A stretch of 64,000 nt of DNA from JAAFHI01 sp039793685. GTDB taxonomy: Bacteria > Acidobacteriota > Blastocatellia > Chloracidobacteriales > Chloracidobacteriaceae. Made by a program: the position numbers and the translations under genes. Of this stretch, positions 17,399 to 25,918 are shown one piece after another. The notes beneath the pieces are model-generated. The model was not told the origin of the DNA. It saw only the letters and a program-made list of their open reading frames with translations, and made no database searches. Location of the stretch: assembly GCA_039793685.1 (NCBI GenBank), contig JBDRAL010000074.1, positions 1 through 64,000 of the forward strand, in the 5' to 3' direction. The first letter of the stretch is position 1, and each line of letters starts with the position of its first letter.

Positions 17399-18742
17399 AT
17401 GCCAGTCGCAGTCGAAGCGCCGCGCGCGCGTCGGTCGTTTCCGGGCGCGAACATCTACAAATTTCGCACCGATGCCCTGAATTTTTTACAGGGACTTCAG
17501 CGGACGTATGGCGACATCGTCCAGTTTCATCTGGGCAACGAGCAGGTATTTCTGTTCAGCAACCCCGAACACATCCGCGAAATCCTGGTGACGAATCACA
17601 AAAACTTCACCAAAAGCCGGGGACTGGAACGCGCCAAACGATTGCTCGGAAACGGGTTATTGACGAGTGAGGGAGAATTCCACAAGCGCCAGCGGCGAAT
17701 GTCGCAGCCCGCGTTTCACCGGGAACGCATCGCGGGGTACGCTCGGGTGATGGCCGAACACGCGGGCGACATGCGCGACGAGTGGAAAGCCGGCGAGCAG
17801 CGCGACATTGCCCGCGAGATGATGCGGCTGACGCTGCGAATCGTGGCGAAAACGCTGTTTGACGCCGACGTACGCGGGGAAATGGACGAAATCGGCTCGG
17901 CGCTGACCACCGCGCTTGAACTTTTTTCGGCCACGATGACGCTGCCGTTCTATGACCTGATTGAAAAACTTCCCTTGCCGCAGAATCAGCGGTTTCGTTC
18001 GGCGCGGGCGCGGCTCGATTCCACCATCTACCGCATCATCGAGGACCGGCGGAAATCCAATGAAGACCGCGGCGACCTGCTGTCGATGTTGCTCATCGCG
18101 CAGGACACCGAGGGCGACGGTACGGGGATGACCGACCAGCAGTTGCGCGACGAGGCAATGACGATCTTCCTCGCGGGCCACGAAACGACCGCCAACGCGC
18201 TGGTCTGGACGTGGTACTTGATTTCGCAGCATCCGGAAGTCGCGGCGAAGTTTCACGCCGAAATCGACTCGGTGATCGGCGACCGCCTCCCGACGATGGA
18301 GGATTTCCCAAAACTGAAATACACCGAAATGATTTTCGCCGAGAGCATGAGGCTGTATCCGCCCGCGTGGGTGTTCGGTCGGCGGTCGATCAACGCGCAC
18401 GAACTCGGCGGCTTCTCGATTCCGGCGAAAAGCATTCATCTGATGAGTCCGTACGTCGTTCATCACCTGCCGGAGTTCTTTCCCGAGCCGGACAAATTCA
18501 TCCCCGAGCGCTGGACGCCCGAGGAAAAGGAAAAACGGCCCAAGTTTTCCTATTTTCCGTTCGGCGGCGGTCCGCGTCAGTGCATCGGCGAGGGGTTTGC
18601 GTGGGTGGAAGGCGTGCTGATTCTGGCGACGCTGGGCCGAAAATGGAACTTGCGGCTGGTGCCGGGCCACCGGGTCAAAACCGAGCCGTTGATCACGTTA
18701 AGGCCGAAGTACGGAATGATGATGACCGTCGAGCCGCGGTAG
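17399..18742 (+). CDS. Cytochrome P450
   Basis: Heme-thiolate monooxygenase; the substrate is unknown. The 447-residue soluble bacterial form has no membrane anchor. Motifs are the I-helix oxygen-binding AGHETTAN (about 259-266), the K-helix ExxR at E315-R318 (ESMR), the PERW region, and the heme loop FGGGPRQCIGEGFA with the axial Cys395. The sequence style, SHPEV-like K-helix neighbourhood and the length resemble the CYP102/CYP197-like branch of fatty-acid-type P450s, but lack any reductase fusion. No ferredoxin or reductase gene is adjacent, so redox partners must be encoded elsewhere. It stands alone on the plus strand, followed by a heptamer array. Confidence 0.95.
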   Translation: MPVAVEAPRARRSFPGANIYKFRTDALNFLQGLQRTYGDIVQFHLGNEQVFLFSNPEHIREILVTNHKNFTKSRGLERAKRLLGNGLLTSEGEFHKRQRRMSQPAFHRERIAGYARVMAEHAGDMRDEWKAGEQRDIAREMMRLTLRIVAKTLFDADVRGEMDEIGSALTTALELFSATMTLPFYDLIEKLPLPQNQRFRSARARLDSTIYRIIEDRRKSNEDRGDLLSMLLIAQDTEGDGTGMTDQQLRDEAMTIFLAGHETTANALVWTWYLISQHPEVAAKFHAEIDSVIGDRLPTMEDFPKLKYTEMIFAESMRLYPPAWVFGRRSINAHELGGFSIPAKSIHLMSPYVVHHLPEFFPEPDKFIPERWTPEEKEKRPKFSYFPFGGGPRQCIGEGFAWVEGVLILATLGRKWNLRLVPGHRVKTEPLITLRPKYGMMMTVEPR

Positions 18743-18779
18743 TCGCCAGTGGTCAGCCGCCAGTGGCCAGTGGGCAGTT
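18743..18779. repeat. Heptamer array, CCAGTGG/TCAGCCG family
   Basis: Five 7-nt units (CCAGTGG, TCAGCCG, CCAGTGG, CCAGTGG and a partial unit) follow the P450 stop codon immediately. A related array lies at 19140-19203, beyond the small membrane-protein gene. Confidence 0.8.
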
Positions 18780-18855
18780 TTTTGCGGGCGGAAATCCCCG
18801 GATTTGGCGAGGCGCACCCAACGGAATCCGTCACCCACCAGAAAAGGAACGCTGA

Positions 18856-19182
18856 ATGTTGTTTTACGTCTATCTGGCGGCCCTGTTTTCAGCCATCGCG
18901 GGATTGGCAACGGCGCGGCGGTTTCCGCAGCAAGCCTTTTATCTGCTTGGAGTTCCGGCGATCTTTTTCGGCGTGACTTTTTGGGCAATCTTCATTGCCC
19001 GGCTGATGTTCATCACTCGGGAACGCGCCCTGGACAGCCCGAACGGCGATAGTCCGGCCGCTTTTCTCATCGGAATGGCCGCCGAAATTTCTTTTCTACT
19101 GATTCCGGCCATCGTCTTTGGAATGAAAGCGTCCGCCCTTGGTCGCCGGTGGTCAGCCGCCGGTCATAAAACTGGCCACTGA
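18856..19182 (+). CDS. Small membrane protein
   Basis: A 108-residue protein with three predicted membrane segments (about 1-20, 29-52 and 69-90), of unknown function. The last dozen or so codons, from G-R-R-W-S-A-A-G-H to the stop, are written in the CCGGTGG/TCAGCCG heptamer repeat, so the C-terminus looks like repeat sequence that has invaded or extended the reading frame. The ATG at 18856 follows AAAGGAACGCTGA, a good ribosome binding site. It is flanked on both sides by heptamer arrays of one family. Not recognised from any named family. Confidence 0.65.
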   Translation: MLFYVYLAALFSAIAGLATARRFPQQAFYLLGVPAIFFGVTFWAIFIARLMFITRERALDSPNGDSPAAFLIGMAAEISFLLIPAIVFGMKASALGRRWSAAGHKTGH

Positions 19183-19203
19183 CGGCTGGTTACTGACCAC
19201 TGG
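19140..19203. repeat. Heptamer array overlapping gene ends
   Basis: Units of the form GGTCGCC, GGTGGTC, AGCCGCC face ACTGGCC/ACTGACG/ACTGACC units across a short centre. The array spans the 3' end of the small membrane-protein gene and the 3' end of the convergent ThiE-family gene, so both stop codons lie inside repeat sequence. Confidence 0.8.
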
Positions 19204-19810
19204 AAAACAGGCGGATTCCCGCGATTCCCGCCGCGCCCGCCGCGAGGACCGACGACGTATTTTCCTTTGTGATTCCCCCGAGGGCGAAGACCGGGAGGCG
19301 CGCGTCGCGGACGAGTTCGGCAAAGCGTTCGAGGCCGATGGCGGTTTTGCCGGGCGTTTCGAAAACCGGTCCGCAGACGGCGAAGTCGGCGAAACCGGCG
19401 GCGGCGGCGAGTTCTTCCGCCGTGTGGGTCGAAATTCCGATGAGAAATCCCGGCGGGACGGTCCGGCGGGCGATTTCGGGTGACAGCGACCGTGTCGTCA
19501 GGTGTACCCCCGCCGCGCCCGCCGCGAGCGCGATGTCGAATCGGTCGTTGACGAGCAGACGGGTTGCGCCTCCGGCCAGTACGGCGACCATTTCGCGCGC
19601 GATTTCAAACACGTCCCGCGCCGATAAATCCTTTTCCCGCAACTGAATAAAGTCGATTTCATCCTCGCCCGCGCGTTGCGCGAGCCGGATCAGGCGCGTC
19701 CGGGCTTCCGATTCCGAAAAGGTTTCAACCGGGGAAAAGAGGCGGCGGCGGTCGGAAATCAAATATTGGAGAAGTCTGGAGTCTGGAGTCTGGAGTCGAG
19801 AGTCAAACAA
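19190..19810 (-). CDS. thiE: Thiamine phosphate synthase family protein (ThiE/TenI)
   Basis: ThiE joins HMP-pyrophosphate and thiazole phosphate to give thiamine phosphate; TenI relatives aromatise the thiazole. The TIM-barrel motifs YLISDRR, FIQLREKDL, LLVNDRFDIALAAGAAGVHL, GPVFETPGK and FALGGI are all present. The N-terminus is uncertain. The longest frame starts at a TTG at 19810 and its first 15 residues read the GAGTCTG/ACTCCAG heptamer array; a TTG just before ISDRR is an alternative. No ATG fits. The extreme C-terminus (about SSGQ) borders another array. thiS and thiG are 12 kb away, not in one operon. ThiE versus TenI cannot be settled by eye. Confidence 0.85.
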   Translation of the reverse strand: MFDSRLQTPDSRLLQYLISDRRRLFSPVETFSESEARTRLIRLAQRAGEDEIDFIQLREKDLSARDVFEIAREMVAVLAGGATRLLVNDRFDIALAAGAAGVHLTTRSLSPEIARRTVPPGFLIGISTHTAEELAAAAGFADFAVCGPVFETPGKTAIGLERFAELVRDARLPVFALGGITKENTSSVLAAGAAGIAGIRLFSSGQ

Positions 19811-19980
19811 ACGATGAATGATGAACGATGAGCGATGAAGTTTGAAGAATCCGAAGTTGGGGATGACTCGGAAAAAAGAACTTGACGGTAAAAGCGAAAA
19901 ACGAACGCTCTACTCCAGACTCAAGACTCCAGACTCCAGACTCCAGACTCCAGACTCCAGACTCCAGACTCCAGACTCCC
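19770..19980. repeat. Compound heptamer arrays (GAGTCTG/ACTCCAG and GATGAAC)
   Basis: GTCTGGA units (19773-19802) overlap the 5' end of the thiE frame. A GATGAAC-type run (19812-19842) comes next. About nine ACTCCAG units in near-perfect phase (19913-19979) end just before the 3' end of the next gene. The first and last blocks are inverted relative to each other. Confidence 0.9.
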
Positions 19981-19984
19981 CAAG

Positions 19985-20251
19985 TCATCCCTTCATTTCG
20001 GCGACCGACTGACGGAAATTGAAGATTTCAAGGAATCCGAGGAGGATGTTGAGCAGGCCGAGGCCGGTGACCGCGCCGCGCGCGTAGCCGCTCTGGACGA
20101 CGTTGATGATGCCGTTCAGGTGCAGCTTGGCCGACATGAAGTAGAGGAAGAAGTTGTTTTCCCAGTAGTCCGTCCACGGCAGAATCGCGAGGAGCGCGCC
20201 GATCTCGAAGCAGATGACGATGTAGAGAATGACGGACAGTTTGGCGGACAT
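19985..20251 (-). CDS. Small membrane protein
   Basis: An 88-residue protein with two clear membrane helices (about 5-23 and 59-80) joined by an aromatic loop (TDYWENNFFLYFMSAKLHLNG). It is of unknown function and no family is recognised. The ATG at 20251 lies directly beside an AATTATG heptamer array with no strong Shine-Dalgarno. It is downstream of the large TPR gene on the same strand, separated by a heptamer hairpin of about 90 nt. Composition matches the chromosome. The well-formed helices and normal GC favour a real gene. Confidence 0.7.
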   Translation of the reverse strand: MSAKLSVILYIVICFEIGALLAILPWTDYWENNFFLYFMSAKLHLNGIINVVQSGYARGAVTGLGLLNILLGFLEIFNFRQSVAEMKG

Positions 20252-20257
20252 CGGCGG

Positions 20258-20346
20258 GAATTATGAATTATGAATTATGAATTATGAGTTCCGAAAAGGG
20301 GTAATGCCTCCCCCAATTCATAATTCATAACTCATAATTCATAATT
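20258..20346. repeat. Facing heptamer arms, AATTATG / AATTCAT family
   Basis: Four AATTATG-type units (20259-20288) face four or five ATAATTC-type units (20314-20346) over a 25-nt loop. At least 15-16 bp of the outer arms pair perfectly, and inner pairing depends on register because one CTC variant sits at a different unit in each arm. Confidence 0.9.
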
Positions 20347-20351
20347 AGAAA

Positions 20352-23300
20352 TCATTGTTTCGCTTTTTCGCGCAGTTCGTGGACCTTTTCGGCGACTTCG
20401 CGGTAGTTGATGTCCACGGCGTAGACCGTTTCGAACATTTCGAGGGCGGCGTCGTGACGGCCCTGTTCATCGTACGCCAGCGCGAGGTCATAGCGCATGG
20501 CCTGATATTCGTCTTCCGACCGGCCCGGCGCTTCCACGCCGCGTTTGAACCAGACGGCGGCGAGTTGCGGCTCGCCCTTCGACATGAAGCACAGGCCGAG
20601 CATGTTGCAGACCTGGAAGTAGTGGCCGTCGGAGGCGTTCATGTCGGTGCCGCGGAAGGCCATCTGGAATTCCTCGACGGCGTCGTCGAACAGTTCCATG
20701 TCCTTGTAGGCGAGTCCGAGGTTGTAGTGCGTCTCGAAATCGGGTTTTTCCTCGCCTTCGTCCTCGATGCTCTGTTTGAACTCGTCGAAAACATCCTGAA
20801 GTCCCGATTCTTCGAGGCCGGCAAAAAGGTTGCTCTTGGAATCGGCTTTGGCCGGGACGGGAGCAGGCGTGGGCGGGAGCGGACCGGTGGGAATTTTTTC
20901 GACGACCGGCGCGGCGGGAGCCGTCCCGGCAAGTTTCGCCACTTCCGGCGCGTCGAACATGCCCAGTTCGAGTTCTTCGAGGGCTTTTTCGAGATCGGAA
21001 ACGAGACCGCTGAGGAGCGTACCTTCCGAGGTCGGTTCGGAAACCGGGACTTCGGGAATGCCCGCGAAGGCCGAACCGCCTCCGCCCATCAGGGCGCCCG
21101 TCAGATCGGTTTCATTGCCCGCTGTCGGCGTAAAGGTCGGCGCGCCGCTCGTCTGGCGGTGCAGGCGGTCAAGCCGTGAAAGGACTTCCGGGTGATTCGG
21201 GTAGTTGAGCGACAGTCGAGCCAGCGTGTCGCGGGCGACGTCGTTGTAGCCCTGCGAAAGGAAGAAATCGACGCCTTCGAGTTCTTCGCGCAGTTTCAGT
21301 TCCGATTGAACACCGGTCTGGGGCGCCTCGGCGCCAAATTCCTGAATCGGTGGCGGCGCGAACATCTGCTGCTGCGCTTCCGAATTGAGGTTTGCGCCGA
21401 CGTCGAAGACCGGTTCGAAGCCGGTGGGCGGGCCGGTGATGTGCGGCGGCGGGCCGGTGTAGAAGTCCTCCGGCGATGGGGGAGGGACAAATGCCTGCGG
21501 CGGCGGTGCGAATCCGCCGCTGGTGCTGCCGAATCCGCCTCCGAAGCTCGGCGGGGCGGGCTGGAAGTTGCCGCTCGGTGCGCCGTTGATGTCGATTTCG
21601 ACTTCGGAGCCGACCGAACCGGAGGATGGCGGCATCGAGAAGGTCGAACCCGACATGCCGAAATCGTTCAGCCGCTGATTCGGATTGAGCGAGTAGGCCT
21701 CGGTCCGGAAGCGCTGGGCCTGTCCGCTGTCGCCGAGACGTTCGTAAAGGTCGGCCAGCGCGGTGGCCTGGGCGGCGGCTTTTTCAATGAGGCCGCCGTC
21801 AAGGTACATCTGTTTGAGTCGCAGACGGGCTTCGACTGATTCGGGGGCCTTCGCGACGGCTTCCTCGATGAGTTCGACGGCCTTGTCGGCCATGCCGAGA
21901 TTGGCGAACCGGTCGGCGTCGGAAAGGATTTTCTGAATATCGGCTCCGGCGGACGCGGGCGGTGTCGGCGGGGCAAAGCCTCCGAAGCCGCCTCCGGCGG
22001 GTTGAAATTCGTTGAAACCTCCAAAGCCGCCGCCCGCTGGCGGCGCGGGAGGAGCAAAACCTCCGCTGGTGGTGCCGAAACCACCGCCGGGAGAGCCGAA
22101 GCCGCTCCCGAAATTGGGCGATTCGGCGCCGAAACCGGTGGGGGCGAAAGGCGGCGGTTCAACTGAAAAACCACTTGGGGCAACCGGCGCGAAGCCGGTC
22201 CCGGAGGTATAGCCAAAGTCGCCGGGCGGTGGTGCAAATCCGCCGCTGGGTTGAGGCGCATCCGCCGCGAATTCGAAATCCACCCGCTGACCGATGCCCG
22301 GAGAAAGCGGCGCCGTCTGGACGAGCCGGTCGCGCTCGGCGATGGTCGGGCTGATCGGGTCGGCAAAGCCAAGCGCGAGCATGCGCTGGCGGTGATTGGG
22401 TTCGTTCGGTTCGAGTTCGGCAAGCTGCCGGAGCGCTTTTTCCGCCGTGACGCGGTCGTTGTTCTGGAGGGCGGCGTCGGCGAGGTCGTTGAGCGCGTTG
22501 GCGAGTTCGTTGGTTTCGTTCATCCGCGCGTAAATGTTGACCAGACACTGGCGGGCGCGAACGTGATAGGGATCGAATTCGGTGACCGACAGCAGCAGTT
22601 CAACCCCGCGGGTTTCCTGACGGCGGGCGATCATGATGTCGGTGCAGGTTTCGACAATGCCGACGGCGCGGTCGTGCTGGCCGATGTCCACAAACTTCCG
22701 GGCCAACTGTAAAAGATACTCAAAGCGGGACTTATCGACTTCCAGCAGCTTCATGAACGCCTGCTCGGATTCGTCGAGCAGTTCCGCCTGAAGGAAGGTC
22801 CGGCCCATCAGGACCATCAGGTCCGGGTCGTCGGGATTGGCGTTGGCCGCGTCAGTCAGCAGCGCGACGGCGCGCGGCGTGTCGCCCTGCTTGATGAAAA
22901 TGGTCGCGAGCGAATTGAGCGCGGGCTTGTTGTACGGGCTGATTTCCAGCACCCGCTGAAACGCCTGCTGCGCTTCCGGAAGGTTCGCCTTGCGGATGAG
23001 TTGCGTCCCGGCGGCGATGTAGGCTTCGACGGCCTGATCGGTCAGCCGCTCCCGGACGTAACTTTCGGCCAGTTTCAGCCGGACGGGCACGTTTTCGGGA
23101 TCGAGGTCGGCGACCCGGCGCAGAATGTCGAGCGCCTGCTGTGTGCGGCCGGTCCGGGTCAACTGGTCGGCGACTTCCATGTACTGCTTGCGGGCATCCA
23201 TCGCCAGCCCCTGCTTGGCGTAGAGTTCCGCGAGCTTGAGCGCGACGTCGAGGTTCGCCGGCGACAGCTTGTAGATCTTCTTGTACATGGCGATCGCCTT

Positions 23301-23528
23301 CAGCGTGAATCCGTTCTTGCTGTAGCTTTCGCCGATTTTGGTGAAGTTGAGGATCGCTTCCTCGATGCGGCCTTCCCGGACACAGAGGTCTCCGAGCGTA
23401 TTGATCAGCGTGACGTCGTTCGGGTTGGCGGCGACGAGCATGCTGTATTCTTTGATGGCGGCGGCGATTTTCCCTTGCTGAACGAGCTTTTCGGCTTTTT
23501 TGAGTTCGTTGGCTTTGCTGAAAGACAT
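20352..23528 (-). CDS. Large TPR protein with Gly/Phe/Pro-rich disordered linkers
   Basis: A 1058-residue cytoplasmic scaffold with no signal peptide. Tandem tetratricopeptide repeats fill about 1-400 (for example AIKEYSMLVAANPNDVTLINTLGDLCVREGR). Further TPR blocks lie near 530-625 and 745-790, and at the C-terminus (about 935-1058). Between them are low-complexity linkers rich in GFG, GGFG and FAPP motifs, notably 410-525 and 635-740. TPRs mediate protein-protein contacts; the FG-type linkers look intrinsically disordered. The start ATG at 23528 has GGAG 9 nt upstream. Proteins of this style occur in Acidobacteriota, but the role is unknown. A polymer, motility or secretion scaffold is possible. 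Confidence 0.92.
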   Translation of the reverse strand: MSFSKANELKKAEKLVQQGKIAAAIKEYSMLVAANPNDVTLINTLGDLCVREGRIEEAILNFTKIGESYSKNGFTLKAIAMYKKIYKLSPANLDVALKLAELYAKQGLAMDARKQYMEVADQLTRTGRTQQALDILRRVADLDPENVPVRLKLAESYVRERLTDQAVEAYIAAGTQLIRKANLPEAQQAFQRVLEISPYNKPALNSLATIFIKQGDTPRAVALLTDAANANPDDPDLMVLMGRTFLQAELLDESEQAFMKLLEVDKSRFEYLLQLARKFVDIGQHDRAVGIVETCTDIMIARRQETRGVELLLSVTEFDPYHVRARQCLVNIYARMNETNELANALNDLADAALQNNDRVTAEKALRQLAELEPNEPNHRQRMLALGFADPISPTIAERDRLVQTAPLSPGIGQRVDFEFAADAPQPSGGFAPPPGDFGYTSGTGFAPVAPSGFSVEPPPFAPTGFGAESPNFGSGFGSPGGGFGTTSGGFAPPAPPAGGGFGGFNEFQPAGGGFGGFAPPTPPASAGADIQKILSDADRFANLGMADKAVELIEEAVAKAPESVEARLRLKQMYLDGGLIEKAAAQATALADLYERLGDSGQAQRFRTEAYSLNPNQRLNDFGMSGSTFSMPPSSGSVGSEVEIDINGAPSGNFQPAPPSFGGGFGSTSGGFAPPPQAFVPPPSPEDFYTGPPPHITGPPTGFEPVFDVGANLNSEAQQQMFAPPPIQEFGAEAPQTGVQSELKLREELEGVDFFLSQGYNDVARDTLARLSLNYPNHPEVLSRLDRLHRQTSGAPTFTPTAGNETDLTGALMGGGGSAFAGIPEVPVSEPTSEGTLLSGLVSDLEKALEELELGMFDAPEVAKLAGTAPAAPVVEKIPTGPLPPTPAPVPAKADSKSNLFAGLEESGLQDVFDEFKQSIEDEGEEKPDFETHYNLGLAYKDMELFDDAVEEFQMAFRGTDMNASDGHYFQVCNMLGLCFMSKGEPQLAAVWFKRGVEAPGRSEDEYQAMRYDLALAYDEQGRHDAALEMFETVYAVDINYREVAEKVHELREKAKQ

Positions 23529-23683
23529 GGCAAGACTCCCGCCGTGTTGTAAGGCTGAGGGAACTCCGCGACGGTCCGCTTAAAGTAGAGCTGGAAAGGC
23601 GAACGAACGTAGCACACGGGGTAGGGGCTGTCAATTCCGGGGCTGCCCCGCGCGTGGTTCGGAAATATCGAAAAATGAAGGAT

Positions 23684-24349
23684 TTAGCCGGACTGGCCGC
23701 TTTCGTCCTGCGTTAAAAACGGCAAGGAAAGGGTTCGCGGGACGGGCGGCTCGGGGCGGACGCCCCGGAAGCTCATCCGGTGGAGCGGGGTTGGGCCGTG
23801 GGCCGCGAGCGCGGCCTGGTGCGCGCCCGTGCCGTACCCCTTGTGGCGGCCGAATCCGTAAGCCGGATATGTTGCGTCCAGCGCCCGCATCAGGTCGTCG
23901 CGCCGGACCTTCGCGACAATCGAGGCGGCGGCGATGGACACCGACCGGGCGTCGCCCTTGATGATCGACTGGCTCGGGACGCCGATTCCGTCGAGCTTCA
24001 CCGCGTCGATGAGCAGGTGCTGCGGGGCCGGGTCGAGCGCGGCGACGGCGGCGCGCATCGCCCGGCGGGTCGCTTCGAGGATGTTGATCCGGTCGATGAC
24101 TTCCGCCGGTTCCTCGCCGAAGGCCACGGCGAGCGCCGTTTCGAGAATTTGCGCCGCGAGCGCGGCGCGCTGTTCCGCCGACAGTTTTTTCGAGTCGTCG
24201 AGGCCCGCCGGGATTCGTTCCGGGTCGAGAATGACGGCGGCGGTCACGACGGGACCGGCCCACGCGCCGCGTCCGACCTCGTCCACGCCGGCGACGAGCC
24301 GGACGCCGGAGGTCCAGAGCGGAGTTTCAAATTCGGTGGAAGCGGGCAT
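23684..24349 (-). CDS. rnhB: Ribonuclease HII
   Basis: Endonuclease that nicks RNA in RNA:DNA hybrids and at misincorporated ribonucleotides. The 221-residue protein has the catalytic motif VAGVDEVGRG (Asp, Glu), the third acid in LIDAVK, and the SVSIAAASIVAKVRRDDLM segment, then GYGTGAHQAAL near the C-terminus, all typical for type II enzymes. The start is the ATG at 24349 (MPASTEFETPLW). An upstream codon would add 15 residues made of heptamer repeat (FILHPSSFIL). The gene is divergent from pgk with a heptamer hairpin between them. No Shine-Dalgarno is clear. Confidence 0.95.
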   Translation of the reverse strand: MPASTEFETPLWTSGVRLVAGVDEVGRGAWAGPVVTAAVILDPERIPAGLDDSKKLSAEQRAALAAQILETALAVAFGEEPAEVIDRINILEATRRAMRAAVAALDPAPQHLLIDAVKLDGIGVPSQSIIKGDARSVSIAAASIVAKVRRDDLMRALDATYPAYGFGRHKGYGTGAHQAALAAHGPTPLHRMSFRGVRPEPPVPRTLSLPFLTQDESGQSG

Positions 24350-24356
24350 CGGGAAA

Positions 24357-24482
24357 AGGATGAAGGATGAAGGATGAAGGATGAAAAAATACAAGTTCGG
24401 TGAATTTTTTGCTTGCCAAAAATCCCGACCAGCTAAAATCGCCCTTCATCCTTCATCCTTCATCCTTCATCCTTCATCCTTT
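24357..24482. repeat. Facing heptamer arms, GGATGAA / TTCATCC family
   Basis: Four perfect GGATGAA units (24357-24385) face five perfect TTCATCC units (24446-24480). Four units per arm can pair without mismatch, a stem of about 28 bp. The loop of about 60 nt contains the putative pgk promoter. Confidence 0.93.
24409..24439 (+). promoter_or_regulatory. Putative pgk promoter inside the heptamer loop
   Basis: A good -10 match, TAAAAT (24434-24439), lies in the loop of the hairpin, with possible -35 sequences TTGCTT (24409-24414, 19-nt spacer) or TTGCCA (24413-24418, 15-nt spacer). Neither spacing is ideal. If real, the right heptamer arm would be in the 5' leader of pgk mRNA. Confidence 0.35.
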
Positions 24483-24555
24483 CGCCGTTCATCGGGATGT
24501 TTTAGGCTGGAAGGGTAATTTTTTCATCTTTTTGCAATCATTCAGGTGGTTTCTC

Positions 24556-25731
24556 ATGAGTCGTTCCATTCGTGATCTCGATCTGGCGGGCAAGCGGGTG
24601 TTCATCCGCGTGGATTTCAACGTACCGGTCAAGGACGGCAAGGTGACTGACGACACGCGCGTCCGGGCGGCGATTCCGACGTTGCAACTGGCGCGCGAAC
24701 GCGGCGCGAAGCTGATTCTCGCGTCGCATCTCGGGCGTCCGAAAGGCGCGCCGGAGGCCAAATACAGCCTCGCGCCGGTCGTGCCGGTACTGACCGAGCT
24801 GCTCGGCGCGCCGGTGACGTTCGCGCCCGACTGCGTCGGGGCCGACGTCGAGGCGCTGGCGGCGGGATTGGCCGACGGCGATGTTTTACTGCTTGAAAAT
24901 CTGCGGTTTCACGCCGAGGAAGAAAAAAACGACGAAGCGTTTTCGAAACAGTTGGCGGCGCTGGCCGACGTGTACGTCAACGACGCCTTCGGGACGGCGC
25001 ACCGCGCGCACGCTTCGACGGCGGGGATGGCGGCGTTCGTGGCCGAAAAGGGCGCGGGACTGCTGATGGAAAAGGAACTGCACTATCTCGGCAAGGCGCT
25101 GCGCGACCCGGAAAAGCCCTATGTGGCGATCATCGGCGGGGCGAAGGTGTCCGATAAAATCGACATCATCGAGACGATGCTCAAGACGGCGGACGCGGTT
25201 CTCATCGGCGGCGCGATGGCCTACACGTTTTTGAAATCGCGGGGCGTCGAAATCGGTAAATCACTGGTGGAAAACGACAAACTCGACCTCGCGCGCGATC
25301 TCGAAGCGCGGGCGAAGGAAACCGGCGTCAAGCTTTTACTGCCGACGGACCACCTCGTGGCCGATTTGAGCCGTCCGGAACTCGAACCGGTGACGGTCGC
25401 GACGGATGCCACCCCGGCGGACCTCGCGGGGTACGACATCGGTCCGGCGACGGTCGCGGCCTACGCGGCGGAAATCGCGGCGGCGAAAATGATCGTCTGG
25501 AACGGCCCGATGGGCATTTTCGAAATGCCGCTTTATTCGAATGGGACCTTCGCGGTCGCGCGTGCGGTCGCGGACTCCGGCGCGACGACCATCGTCGGCG
25601 GCGGCGACAGCGTCGCGGCCATCAATCAGGCCGGACTCGCCGACAAGATCACCCACGTTTCGACCGGCGGCGGCGCGAGCCTCGAATTTCTCTCCGGCCT
25701 CGAACTGCCTGGCGTAACGGCGCTTGGATAA
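24556..25731 (+). CDS. pgk: Phosphoglycerate kinase
   Basis: Transfers phosphate between 1,3-bisphosphoglycerate and ADP in glycolysis and gluconeogenesis. The 391-residue protein shows the N-terminal RVDFNVP motif, LASHLGRPKG, LLLENLRFHAEEE and the hinge motif VAIIGGAKVSDK. The C-terminal motifs are WNGPMGIFE and TIVGGGDSVAA. The ATG at 24556 has AGGTGG 6 nt upstream. Earlier in-frame codons would add 52 residues translated from the heptamer array and are rejected. It stands alone; gap and tpiA are not adjacent. Confidence 0.98.
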   Translation: MSRSIRDLDLAGKRVFIRVDFNVPVKDGKVTDDTRVRAAIPTLQLARERGAKLILASHLGRPKGAPEAKYSLAPVVPVLTELLGAPVTFAPDCVGADVEALAAGLADGDVLLLENLRFHAEEEKNDEAFSKQLAALADVYVNDAFGTAHRAHASTAGMAAFVAEKGAGLLMEKELHYLGKALRDPEKPYVAIIGGAKVSDKIDIIETMLKTADAVLIGGAMAYTFLKSRGVEIGKSLVENDKLDLARDLEARAKETGVKLLLPTDHLVADLSRPELEPVTVATDATPADLAGYDIGPATVAAYAAEIAAAKMIVWNGPMGIFEMPLYSNGTFAVARAVADSGATTIVGGGDSVAAINQAGLADKITHVSTGGGASLEFLSGLELPGVTALG

Positions 25732-25734
25732 ACG

Positions 25735-25901
25735 ATGAATGATGAACGATGAACGATGAAGTGAAGAAAAAGTCTTGAGTCTGGAGTCCGGCGAAAAAAA
25801 CTTGACCGGCCGCGGCTGAAACCGGACGTTCGTTCATCGTTCATCGTTCATCGTTTTCTTGACTCCAGACTCCAGACTCCCGACTTCAGACTCCCGACTT
25901 T
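25735..25901. repeat. Two interleaved heptamer families (GATGAAC and GAGTCTG)
   Basis: Order on the plus strand: GATGAAC-type units (25735-25761), a GAGTCTGGAGTC pair (25776-25789), inverted GTTCATC units (25832-25856), inverted ACTCCAG units (25860-25901). The two pairings cross (A, B, A', B') rather than nest. The gap between pgk and the next gene is made almost wholly of this. Confidence 0.9.
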
Positions 25902-25918
25902 TTTAGAGGGGTTTTTCA

